This document shows, piece after piece, positions 21,292 to 31,834 of a stretch of DNA of 64,000 bases; positions within the stretch are counted from its first letter, which is position 1, and the number at the start of each line of letters is the position of its first letter. This DNA is from Strobilurus pachycystidiatus (lineage: Eukaryota; Basidiomycota; Agaricomycetes; Agaricales; Physalacriaceae), in the NCBI GenBank assembly GCA_019915135.1, contig JAHLMK010000017.1, forward strand, positions 372,001 through 436,000, given 5' to 3'. The translations under genes were made by a program, and so were the position numbers. Under the pieces are notes generated by a model. It was not told the DNA's origin and did no database searches. It was given only the letters and a program-made list of their open reading frames with translations.

Positions 21292-23200
21292 ATGGCCACC
21301 CTCGAGTACTCGTCGCATGCCCCCGAACCCCTACCGTATCCCCGACTAGCTAAACATCACATCTTGGCCTCAAACAAACCCGATTACCTGCGACTAATCT
21401 TAACATCAAAAGTCTATGAGATTATCAAGGAAACGCCGCTCGTCCTTGCCTCGAATCTCAGCTCAAAACTCGGGAATGAGATATGGCTGAAGCGCGAGGA
21501 CCTCCAGGAAGTGTTCAGCTTCAAAATCCGCGGCGCCTACAATTTCATGGCCAGCTTGACCGAGGAGGAGCGGTGGAAGGGAGTGGTCACCTGTAGCGCC
21601 GGTCAGTGTGCGTATCCAGCCAAATCGCGACTGCCTTTGGCTGCTTGACGCGTTCTGATGCTCGCTGCAGGAAACCATGCGCAAGGCGTCGCGCTCTCCG
21701 GTGCGCGGCTGGGCATACCGTGCACCATCGTGATGCCGAGCGGAACCCCATCCATCAAAGTCCGCAATGTCCAGCGCTTGGGTGCCAAAGTCATCCTGCA
21801 CGGCACTGACTTTGACGAAGCCAAACAGGAGTGCGCCCGACTCGCCCACGTGCACGGTCTGGCATTTGTCCCGCCCTACGACGATCCCCTGGTCATCGCC
21901 GGTCAGGGCACAATCGGTATGGAGATTCTCAAGCAGATGTCCAATTCCGAGACCTTGGATGGCATTTTCGCGGCCATTGGAGGAGGCGGACTCGTTTCTG
22001 GAATTTGCGAATACGTCAAGAGAATTGGCGGGCCGAATACACAAGTTATGGGCGTAGAAACCATTGATGGAGATGCCATGGACAAAAGTTTGGGCCAAGG
22101 AGAACGCGTCTTGTTGAAAGAGGTCGGACCTTTCAGTGACGGTACTGCTGTGAAAATCGTTGGCCAGGAGCCCTTCCGCATCTGCCAGGAATTGCTCGAT
22201 GGGGTCGTCAAGGCTGACAACGACGAGATCTGTGCCGCCATCAAGGATATATTCGAAGGTTGCCTCTGTTACCGCAGTCGCGTCTCAATCTAATGCCTCT
22301 GCCCAGAAACAAGATCAGTCACAGAGCCGGCTGGCGCGCTGGCACTGGCTGGATTGAAACGGTACATTCACGAGAACAAGCTAGTCGGCGCAGGGAAACG
22401 ATTTGTTGCTGTTGTCAGCGGCGCGAACATGAACTTTGATCGTTTACGATTCGTGGCCGAACGTGCTGAGCTCGGTGAGGGTAGAGAAGCACTTATCAGC
22501 GTCGATATTCCCGAACGCGCTGGCAGGTGACCGCGTTTTCTCTCTCAACTGAAAGCTTTCTGACATTGTGTAGCTTCATCCGGTTACACTCTATCATCCA
22601 TCCCAGACAAGTGACGGAGTTCATCTACCGATATAACTGTCATACTTCGCCGGATCGCGCACAGCTCATGTTCTCCATAAGGCTTGAAGCGGAGGATCGC
22701 GCCACCGAGATTGAGCAATTACTTGCTGACCTGGAGAAGGAGGACATGAAAGGCCACGACATAAGCGACAACGAACTCGCCAAGAGCCACGGTCGATATA
22801 TGATTGGAGGTTCTCAGATTGTCCCGAATGAACGTGTGCTGAGATTCGGTACGACGGTCTCCTCATCTCATCTTGATTGGTCCCAATCTGATTCACTATT
22901 GCCGATAGAGTTCCCTGAGCGTCCAGGAGCTCTGCGTAACTTCCTTTTGGGAATACATAATGACTGGAATATCACCATGTTCCACTATCGCAATCACGGT
23001 GCAGGTACGCCTCGATCTTATCCTCCGGAAGTCATCTGCTAAGCTGATCATCGGAAGACCTTGGAAAGGTTCTAGCGGCCGTCCAGGTTCCGCCTTCTGA
23101 GAACGACGCCTTTGATGCCTTTTTGAGAAAGCTTAACTACATTTTCGTCGAGGAGACGAATAACCCAGTTTACAAACAATATCTTTGTGGAAGCTCGTGA
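21292..23200 (+). CDS. ILV1: Threonine dehydratase (threonine deaminase), biosynthetic
   Basis: PLP enzyme converting threonine to 2-oxobutyrate, the first step of isoleucine synthesis, normally mitochondrial. Six exons. The catalytic domain has [18 protein letters not shown], the PLP lysine in [16 protein letters not shown] (split by the first intron) and the Gly-rich phosphate loop [29 protein letters not shown] follows across the second intron. The C-terminal half carries two ACT-like regulatory repeats ([15 protein letters not shown] and [13 protein letters not shown]), the known site of isoleucine feedback in this family. It ends [15 protein letters not shown]. The N-terminus ([17 protein letters not shown]) is short and lacks an obvious Arg-rich presequence, so mitochondrial import cannot be confirmed; an upstream exon may be missing. 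The gene converges with the terpene synthase. Confidence 0.95.
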
Positions 23201-23396
23201 TATTGAAAAAATACAAATGCAGGTGGTTACGTGAAAGATTTGTATCGTGAGCGTTCATAATCGTAAGTAAGTAAAAGTAGGAAGTACAACATACGTGAAG
23301 CCGTCTAAGTACGGACATGGTACAACAAACATCGGAAAAGAATGCCACTTACACCCCAAAGTTCAAAATCAGGTCTTCCAAGGACTATAGAGATCA

Positions 23397-25148
23397 CTAT
23401 ATCTCGATTGCCCTGTTGTTACCTCCTCCCACCAACCAGGTCAACGAGCTCCTCAGAGAGGATTTGCGCCGATGAGTGTTTTTTCGAAGGGTCGCGCTTG
23501 GCAGAACAGGTGAACGGCAATTCGCCTTCGTCTCGGATCCGATGAGAGTCGGAGTAGGCGAAGGACGGACGGAGTGGAAGGTGACGATGGCCTTGATAGC
23601 AAGCGCGGTGCAGAGACCCCGATTGCCAATTTTGACCCCAGACGATCCATACTTGTACACCCATCCCATCTCCCATCCACCGTCGTCGCACTGGAGCTCA
23701 AGGAGAGCACGAAGATCGACTTCGTCCCTCAAGCCCACATACTCGCAGACCAAGACCCGCATAGCCAGGGCGAGTGAGTCTCCCTGAACGCCTATCCGCT
23801 CCGCCACACGTTCTTTTAACAATGGCTGTAGGCGAGCGTGCAAGTCCACATCTCCCGTACTTCGCAGGAGACGCATGAGGAAATACAGAAAGCACTCTGC
23901 ACTCGCGTAATAACGCGTTCCTTCTAGGTAGGCGCGGTTCGCGAGGACACTGTGAATCCACTGCAACGTGTCCTTGAGGTCTTTGCCCCGTCCGGCGGAA
24001 TAAAACAGACTCAAAACGTTCACGCAGGCGACAGGGTCAAACCTAGGGCGATTATGATCAAAGTACGTCTGTATGTAAAAGGCATGTCAGCTCGCTAATC
24101 CTTATAAGATCCGTTTGCAGACTTGCCTGAATGACACCGTAGTCGTCCAGGTATTCAAGCATTTCGTCTAGCACCGTTGAGATGATCTGCTGGTCCTTCT
24201 GCATGATAGTCAATCCCAGAGATGTCGTATCGAGATCATCCGGGAAGACCTCCGTAGTCAGTTGTCCCTTTCCTAGTGGCCAGATAAGTTCTCGGGTGCA
24301 CCAGTGCGGCAGCTCGTCGTCTCACCTTGGAAGAAATTCCACTTTCTCGTATGCTCCGTCAGATCCACCAGAGACCTAAGCATGAGTGAGTACATGATCC
24401 GAAGAGTGCAGGCCGACTGTATGTACCTGTTCTGCGTTGCCTCAAGAATGAGGAGTTGGGCAAAATTCTCCCGCAGCTCTACACCAGTATCGGTGGATGA
24501 ATGCATCTTGCCAGCGTTGGTCGACAGATAACCCTGCCCTCGGGCGACAGGGTCTCCCAGGAGGTTACGAAGAGAGCGCTTGACTTTCGCCTTCTCGTCA
24601 AAGACGATCCCATGCATACCCATCGAGCGTGCGGAAAGCACATTCTCAGGCTTGTCATCGACGAAGATGGTAGAGTACGGGTTTGCCCCAGTCTGCTGGA
24701 GGACGTGTCTGTAGAAACCGAGATTGGGCTTGCGCTCGCCCGCGCCACCGGATGTGAATACGCGATCGAAGAGCCACCAGTCTGCCGGTTTCGTCCGAAG
24801 GACCTGGTAGTCCGGCAGAGAGATGTTGGACATCGCGTAGACCTTCAGGCTAGAGTCGCGCGCCTTGAGCTCTCGGATGAGGGCGATCATCTCTTGGTCG
24901 GATCGGAGGGAATCGCGAGCCTGGTCAAAGGCCTGGCGGACATCGTCTGCGTCAACAGAGAACTCGAGCGCCACTCGCTCGTAGCATTTCTGTTCCGACA
25001 GCCTCCCCCGTTCGTAATCTTCCCATGTCGGAGAGGACAGGATGCGCCGAAGAACTTTGGGCGATATGTTGGTGGTCGTATGCGAGGACCAAGTGAAAAG
25101 GACATCCCCGATGTCGAATACAATGGTGTTGTAGCGTGGCGAAAGCAT
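23397..25148 (-). CDS. HAD-like terpene synthase with DxDTT cyclase motif (AstC/AncC type)
   Basis: Probable bifunctional sesquiterpene (drimane-type) cyclase: protonation-initiated cyclisation of farnesyl diphosphate plus HAD-type dephosphorylation. Exons 25148-24427, 24375-24326, 24272-24127 and 24068-23397 join exactly to 529 residues. Residues 1-230 are a haloacid-dehalogenase fold with all four motifs: FDIGDVL, MSNIS, GERKPN and IFVDDKPENV. Residues about 255-529 are helical and cyclase-like. DLDTTS at about 271 is the class II DxDTT proton donor, and DDGGWEMGW with the following NRGLCTALAIKAI resembles a QW-type repeat. The fusion of HAD and DxDTT modules matches the fungal AstC/AncC family as I remember it. 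The third intron begins GC (GCAAGT). No P450 or transporter lies adjacent. The product is inferred. Confidence 0.85.
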
Positions 25149-26196
25149 AGCGATGGAGGAGAAAAAAGGACGGAATGAGGAATTTCATTTTCGCAAGCTA
25201 TACTTATATGATCCAGAGGTACGAACTGTTCAAGGTCTGGCCGCCCTGTCAGTGTTCCCGCCTCGAGGCGTTCATTGGCCACTCCAGTAAGCCGACGAGT
25301 CTAAGCTTCTTTCAGGAGTATTGGTATCTCGACAAGATAACGTGCACTCCATAGACTGATGAAAGTTGAAGGTCTTAGTTCAGTCTTACTCTGCTAGTGC
25401 AGGGAGGGTTTCTCGTCTTTCCAAAAAGCGGAAGAATGGAATAAGCGTATGCGCACCGCTGGGGCCCGCAGGAAGGGAGATGACTGCATGAAGATTGAAG
25501 TCCTCAAGCTATCCCGTCAGCTGCATCTGATAAGTCTGATGTGACGTCGGGATGGCACTAGTATGCGTGATAGTGGTCGAACCTTGCCGCCATATGGGGG
25601 AGGACCAAGGGAAAGCTGAAATACCAGCACAAGACAGGCCACGTTTTGGATGATTCCGGGCAAAGCTATATCGTGTTAGGGAGATTCCATGGAATCAAAT
25701 TGCGATTCACCAGGATAACGGGTGCGGCCTCCATGGATTTCGGATTGTCGGCTGCCAGAAGACCGCGCAAGTTGGCAGTTCATGATTTTCGAGGGTCGCG
25801 ATGTTTGTTCTGTGAGACATCGTAGTGACACTGTACTCAAGGAAGGTACCACCTTCACATACTTAGCTCAATTTGGTCAAGTCCGTCAAGACGCGACCCC
25901 GATACACGTGTAGCCGTAGGACTGTTGGAGATAGACGGATGCGCATGCTTGCAGAGCGGGCAATTAATGTGATGAAATACCATTTACGCCGAATCTTCCA
26001 AGAGACAAATGACTGTCGACACGAGGCGGACGTATAAAGAAAAGACAAGAGACGCTTGTTCATTGATGTAAACTGCCGCTGTGCTCCCCGACAGGCCGGA
26101 ACGACATGGTTCCTGCCCATCACTGGCCCTCATTGGCTCCTACGACTTTGATAAGTATGCGCCAGCAAAGCAGCGAGGCTACACACTCTAAGGCAT
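25149..26196. other. intergenic, about 1 kb, no gene recognised
   Basis: Upstream of the terpene synthase and 3' of the complex I subunit gene. No ORF above 86 codons, and none resembles a protein. It should hold the terpene synthase promoter. I found no terminal inverted repeats or RNA gene by eye. Confidence 0.4.
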
Positions 26197-26400
26197 TCAG
26201 TGGTGATGGTGGGGGTCCTCTGTCTGCTTTCCCTTGAGATAGACGTTCTCAGCGACGACATAGCCTGTAAAGGCAACGACAGCGATGCCAAAGCCGGGGA
26301 AAAGGTTGCGGAGCATGGTGGCTTTGGAGAACAGCTGGTGCGAGCGCCAGGCATCGAGCTTGGCCCAGGGATCGCGGTACAATGGTGGTGGATTGGGCAT
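26197..26400 (-). CDS. NADH:ubiquinone oxidoreductase B12-like subunit (NDUFB3)
   Basis: Small accessory subunit of respiratory complex I in the inner mitochondrial membrane. Single exon, 67 residues, starting MPNPPPLYRDPWAKLDAWR. The amphipathic start with DPWAK..AWR leads to RNLFPGFGIAVVAFTGYVVAENVYL, one TM segment, and the protein ends in a His run (HHHH), as I recall for fungal members of this family. The Met at 26400 is chosen because the longer upstream frame is Ser/Arg-rich and unlike the family. The gene is divergent from TOP1 (257 bp between starts). The family call is moderately firm because the protein is so short. Confidence 0.72.
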   Translation of the reverse strand: MPNPPPLYRDPWAKLDAWRSHQLFSKATMLRNLFPGFGIAVVAFTGYVVAENVYLKGKQTEDPHHHH

Positions 26401-26657
26401 CTGGGTGACGGTCAGCGGCGGCGGCGGCGGCGGCGAGGCGGGTTGTAATGCGACGCACTTGGTTGGCAGTGAGCTGTGAAGCGGCGGCGTCCCGAATGTT
26501 TGGCTGAGCGCTCCACGTTGGCATTGATGGCTCTGATGGCAAACAAAGGCCCGATTTTGTGCAAGTTCGCTTACCCTCTTGCTGTTGTTCTCGTCCGCCC
26601 GCTCGTCTTGTATATACTTATTCGCTTTTTTATTTGCTTTCGACGCCGACTCCGACA

Positions 26658-29600
26658 ATGTCGAGCGACTCTGCTATGCTCTCCGACGACGACCGACCGC
26701 TTGCTGCCGCCTCTAATGGCCACGTCAATGGCCACAATGGCAAGACGAGGCAGGTCGTCTCCAGCGATGAGGACGATACCCCGTTGGTGAGTGGCCACCT
26801 CCGAATTATAAGGGCAAGCGTGAAGTCGTGTCCGTTTGTCTGAACAGGCCCAGTCCGCGCCTCAATCCAAGCCGCCGCGCCAGAAGCGCAAGCGCATCTC
26901 ATACAAGGAGTCATCCAGCGAGGACGACACGCCGCTGTGGGCTTCTTCGCCACTCAAGCAGACGACCGCCGCTGTGGCGATGCCCGGTGCACACGCCGCT
27001 ACCACCATCTCAACTTCCAAGGTGAATGGCAAGGGCAAGATCAAGGCCGAGCCTGACGCCGACGCCGACGACCCGAAGCCTTCCAAGAAAAACGGCGACG
27101 CCCGGCGTCCGGCGAAGAAGGCCAAGATCGAGGACGATGACGCCTCAATCTCAGACTCGCCTGCTCCCGCCAAGAAGAGTACGTGTTTTCTCGCCACAAT
27201 CTGTCCATCGGTCTATAACATCCCGTCTAGAGCGCGCTCCCGCAAAGAAGCGCAAAGTCAAAGACGAGAGCGACGCGGAACCGGAGTCAGAGGAAGACGA
27301 AAAGCCCAAGCCCGCTCCGAAGAAGCGTCCCGCCAAACGCGCCAAGAAGGAGGAGGACGATGGCGACGACGACGAGAAGCCTGCATCCACGGCCCGCCCA
27401 CGTGCCGCTCCCAAAAAGGACGTGAAGGAGAAGAAGGAGAAGAAAGACAAGAAGAAAAAGGAAGAGGAGGAGGCAGAACCTGTCTTTCGGTGGTGGGAGC
27501 AGGAACAGGGCGACGGATCCGTCAAATGGACAACGCTCGAGCACAATGGTGTCGTGTTCCCGCCGCCCTACGAACCATTGCCTGCCGACGTCAAGATGAA
27601 GTACCAGGGTGAGCTCTCTTCGCGCTCCAACTTGTCGTCCATTGAGCCCTCCTGGCAGGCAAGGAAGTTTCTCTTCCTCCAGAGTCGGAAGAGGTAGCCG
27701 GCTTCTATGCCGCCCTCATCGAAAGCGACCATGCCCAAGACGCGACCTTCAACAAGAACTTCTTCGATGATTGGAAGAAAGTCCTCAAAGATCATCCACC
27801 GGTGTGTATATCGCCACACTGTTGCTCGCACTTTGTCATTGAACGTCTTTCCAGACCGACGGTACCAAGATCAACAACTTCACCGATTGTGACTTCCGCC
27901 CCATGTTCCAACATTTCGAGGCAGAAAAGGCGAAGAAAAAGGCCATGTCTGCCGCTGAGAAGAAGGAGATAAAGAAGCAGAAAGATGAATTGGAGGCCAA
28001 GTACACTACATGTCTTCTTGATGGTCGCAAAGAAAAGGTTGGGAACTTCCGCGTCGAACCTCCCGGTCTATTCAGAGGACGTGGCACGCATCCCAGGAAA
28101 GGTGCTCTCAAGGTAAGATCCTTTCGGCTGCGGGACACGGACCACCTTAACATTGAGCCAGAAACGTGTACGTCCAGAGGACATCACTCTCAACATTGGG
28201 AAGAACGCGCCTGTCCCCGTCCCCAATATGCCTGGAAAGTGGAAGTCTGTCCAGCACGACAACACGGTCACATGGCTCGCTAATTGGACAGAGAATATCA
28301 ACCAGTCTCATAAATACGTCTTCTTGGCCCCCGGTAGTTCGCTAAAAGGACAAAGTGACATGGTCAAATTCGAAAAAGCCCGGGAATTGAAGGTCAGTAC
28401 CATCATACTATTCCCCGAGGCCAGTACCAACCCGAGTTATAGAATCATGTTGACCGGATTCGGGAGAACTATACTGCCGACTTGCGGTCGAAGGTCATGG
28501 CAGATCGTCAACGGGCGACTGCTATGTATTTCATCGACAAACTCGCTCTCCGTGCTGGTAACGAGAAAGGCGAGGATGAAGCTGATACGGTTGGCTGTTG
28601 CTCACTCCGATGTGAGCATCTCACTCTCCAAGGGCCCACCACCGTTATCTTCGATTTCCTTGGAAAGGATTCCATTCGTTACTACAACGAAGTCGAAGTT
28701 GATCCCCAGGTCTTCAAAAACATACGGATTTTCAAGGAGGGCAAGGAGGACGACGATGCCATATTCGATCGCGTCAATGTACGCTGTTTCGTCGTTCTTG
28801 CCCTCGTCTCCCTCTAACGGACAAAACAGACTTCCTCGCTGAACAAACATCTCACGTCCGAGATGAAGGGTCTTACCGCCAAGGTCTTCCGTACCTACAA
28901 TGCCTCCATAACGTTCCAAAACCTTCTAGAGGAGAATGAGGAAAAGTGCAGGAACGGAACACCCCAGGAGAAGCTCAGTGTCTACAACAATGCCAATCGT
29001 ATGGTTGCCATTTTGTGTAACCATCAGCGCGCAGCGCCAAAGACGCACGATCAGTCCATGGAGAAGCTAAAACAGAAGGTGCGGACGAGTCTCTACCTCT
29101 CTCTCCGGGCGAATGGCTCTGACGATGCCATAGGTCCGAGGATTGAAGTACGATCACATGAAGCTTAGACACGCTCTATTCGCCATCGACTCCAAATTCA
29201 AGAAGACCTACGGCGAAGACGAGTCTGACATTGACGATGACTTTGTCGTTGAGTGGGAGACGTCCCTCGAGGAGAGGGAGATTGAAAAGGCGAAGAAGAA
29301 GTTCGAGAAAGATAACGAGAAGCTCGTGGAGGAGGAGAAACCTGCTTTGGAGCAGTCTGTTCTTGACAAGCGTATCAAGGCGATTAAGGACGACTTCAAG
29401 AAGTTGGCCAAGGAGCGCGGCACGAAGAAATCTGAAGCCAAGTCTGGGAGCAAGTCCACGGAAAAGATAGAGGAGGCGATAGCTAAACTTCAGGAGAAGA
29501 TCCAAACTGCTAAGCAGACGATTGTCGACAAGGACGCAGGGAAGGAGGTTGCCCTTGGGACGAGGTTTGTCCTTTAGCTTTCGTCGTATGATTTTGGACT

Positions 29601-29856
29601 GACGGTGTTGCAGTAAGATCAACTACTTGGATCCTAGGTAAGCTCCTTTCTTCCTATATTGGGTCATCTCTCACACTGGCTTTCAGAATCACATCTGCTT
29701 GGTGCAAGAAGTATGATGTGCCTATCACGAAGATGTTTTCGAAGACACTTCTCATCAAATGTACGCCTGTGCTGTTCCCTTCCCTTGTTTTCACTGTACT
29801 TACGTTGCCGCACAGTCCCGTGGGCTATGGAGGTGGAGGAGGACTGGAAGTTCTAA
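26658..29856 (+). CDS. TOP1: DNA topoisomerase I (type IB)
   Basis: Relaxes supercoiled DNA through a transient 3'-phosphotyrosine. The multi-exon gene starts [15 protein letters not shown]. The N-terminal third is charged and disordered with nuclear-localisation-type clusters ([26 protein letters not shown]-like) and long Lys/Glu runs. The core begins [23 protein letters not shown], followed by [31 protein letters not shown], the DNA-contacting [20 protein letters not shown] and [13 protein letters not shown] Lys/Glu-rich coiled-coil linker (about 29210-29570) leads to the small C-terminal exons, with the active-site Tyr in SKINYLDPR and the end [12 protein letters not shown]. The last intron splits a Phe codon. 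All essential elements are present. Confidence 0.96.
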
Positions 29857-30153
29857 AGCTTCTAAGTCTTTTGTACAACGGAATATTAGGACTGTCATGG
29901 ACAACGCAATGTTTACTAGGCCTCATTTTTTTCTCCTGTCTTATCTGTCGCATTGTTATTATATAGAACCCACACCTTGTAGCTCCCCTCGTTTACAAAC
30001 AATTAATATCAAACATGTACCCTCTGTATAGTGATTCGAGAGAAACGTCGTTCACCGACCAGATATCGGCGCTTGATAGTAAATTTAATACTCGTGAGAC
30101 CCGCAAGACGGAGATAACGGAGGAACGCATCTTTGCTTGTAACGTTCACCGTC

Positions 30154-31358
30154 ATGTGCGGACGATTTGCCCTCCATCTCCTGGTACCCTTAACTTTCAG
30201 AGGCGTATGCATTGCATTCAACCCCCGTTTAGCATCGTGACGTCCAAGAGCAGCTTGCTGCACAAGAATGGATCAATCAAGACCAGTTCATTCCTCGTTA
30301 TAACGTTGCGCCGCGTAGCCAGGCGCCCGTCTTGCGAATGTCTCAGCCGACTGCTTCAGGCTCAGGCTCTAGTGACGCGGCATCGACCTCTGACGCGTCG
30401 TCTCTTGTTCTGCATACGATGAAGTGGGGATTGGTGCCGCACTGGTCCAAATACGAAGACCTCAAGTTGAACACTATAAACGCGCGTGCCGAGAATCTCA
30501 TCGACGGAGGAGGTATGTGGAATAGCATCAAAGGGCGCAAGCGTTGCGCTGTCGTCTGTGACGGGTTCGCAGTTTGTTACTGACGTCGAGAATGATTCTC
30601 ACCATCTGTCTGTTTCTTAGTTATTATGAGTGGCTCACGAAAGGCAAAGAGAAGCTGCCTCATTTCACGCGACATAAATCTGGCAAGAAACTCATGCTGA
30701 TGGCCGGTATGTACGACAGCGTCGTACTTGAAGGTACATATCCAACTACTTCTCACCCATTCCTCAGTCTAAGAACTTGTTGTGTGATAGGCGAGACAGA
30801 ACCACTCTGGACGTTCACCATCGTCACCACAGCTGCGAACAAGGAGTTCGAATGGCTACATGATCGACAACCAGTCATCCTCTCAACTGCAGAGGCGCTA
30901 CACACATGGTTGGATACATCGTCCAACAAATGGGATGACAAGTTCGCCAAACTTCTTGATCCTTACAGTGACAGAAAGTCGCCTTTGGAGTGGTAAGCAT
31001 TTCGGCCATGTACGCACAGTATGCATGTCTGACAACGTCCGTCGTCAGTTACCCAGTTCCAACGGAGGTCGGGAAGGTCGGCAAGGAGTCCTCCACCTTC
31101 ATAGAGCCAATCCAGCAACGCAAGGATGGGATTGAGGCGATGTTTGCAAAGCAGAAGGCGAAGCCCGCACCTTCCGCCTCCCCAACAAAAACTTTCAAGC
31201 CTGCCAGTAAACGTAAGAAGGAGACAGCGACGTCACCGGAAAAGGTGGTCTCTGCGAAGTCCAAGGAGGACAGTGACGATGAAGTGGTCATCCTAGACTC
31301 GCCTCCCAAGAAGAAGGTGAGCGATAGGCCATCGAGATTTTCTGCAGTGTCTGAGTAA
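30154..31358 (+). CDS. SRAP-domain protein (HMCES/YedK-like abasic-site binder)
   Basis: SOS-response-associated peptidase family: covalently traps abasic sites in single-stranded DNA through its N-terminal Cys. The protein starts MCGRFALHLL; Cys2 is catalytic once Met1 is removed. After a 53-nt intron come RDVQEQLAAQEW, FIPRYNVAPRSQAPVLRM, MKWGLVPHWSKYED, the conserved NTINARAENL (Asn and Glu), KRCAVVCDG-YYEWLTKG across an intron, TAANKEFEWLHDRQPVIL with the active His, and DPYSDRKSPLEWYPV. A Lys-rich C-terminal tail (KPASKRKKE, DSPPKKKV) extends about 80 residues beyond the domain and may be a nuclear-localisation or interaction tail. A Ser/Ala-rich insert after VLRM is a lineage feature. 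Length about 360 residues. Confidence 0.93.
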
Positions 31359-31834
31359 CGCAACTAGATGAAACGTCCTTAATCTTGTGACTGAAATGTA
31401 GCTTTGTGTTCAATTATGATTGTATGTATATCCACCGTCGAAAGACCGCTCTCGTTCGAATTCCGCACTTTGCGTGGCGTGTCAGGCTTCTGTCGGAGAC
31501 GAGAGGAAGTACCTACCCCTGCGTCCATATTTCCAAACTTCTATCCTACCGGAGGCAAGAAACCGGGAAAGATGCATATTTGACACACCGTTAGAGTACA
31601 TACATAATTCAACAAGCTCAACCCACTCTTACCCAGGCAAGGCAATCCTCTCAAAAGTCGTCTAGCCTATGATTTCTTAGCGCGCCAATACGCGTCCAGA
31701 CACATCGCTTCCGGAGTGTCTCAGAGGCAGTAAAGGCAGCAGTAAGTAATGTGATCCGGCCCGAGCAAACAAGACCCAACACGTCCGCACAACTTGACCA
31801 GTGACGGCTTTGGTAGCGTTCTTGCTGCTTCAGA
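31359..31834. other. intergenic, nothing recognised
   Basis: About 475 bp between SRAP and CWC22, both on the plus strand. Short frames only. It holds the SRAP 3' UTR and the CWC22 promoter. Confidence 0.4.

Noticed and set aside
21292..26400. Biosynthetic gene cluster around the terpene synthase
   Set aside because: The neighbours are threonine deaminase and a complex I subunit. No P450, transferase, transporter or regulator lies next to it, so a cluster is not supported in this window.
27151..27546. Hydrophobic Ser/Phe-rich minus-strand frame inside TOP1
   Set aside because: It is the antisense shadow of the Lys/Glu-rich TOP1 N-terminus.
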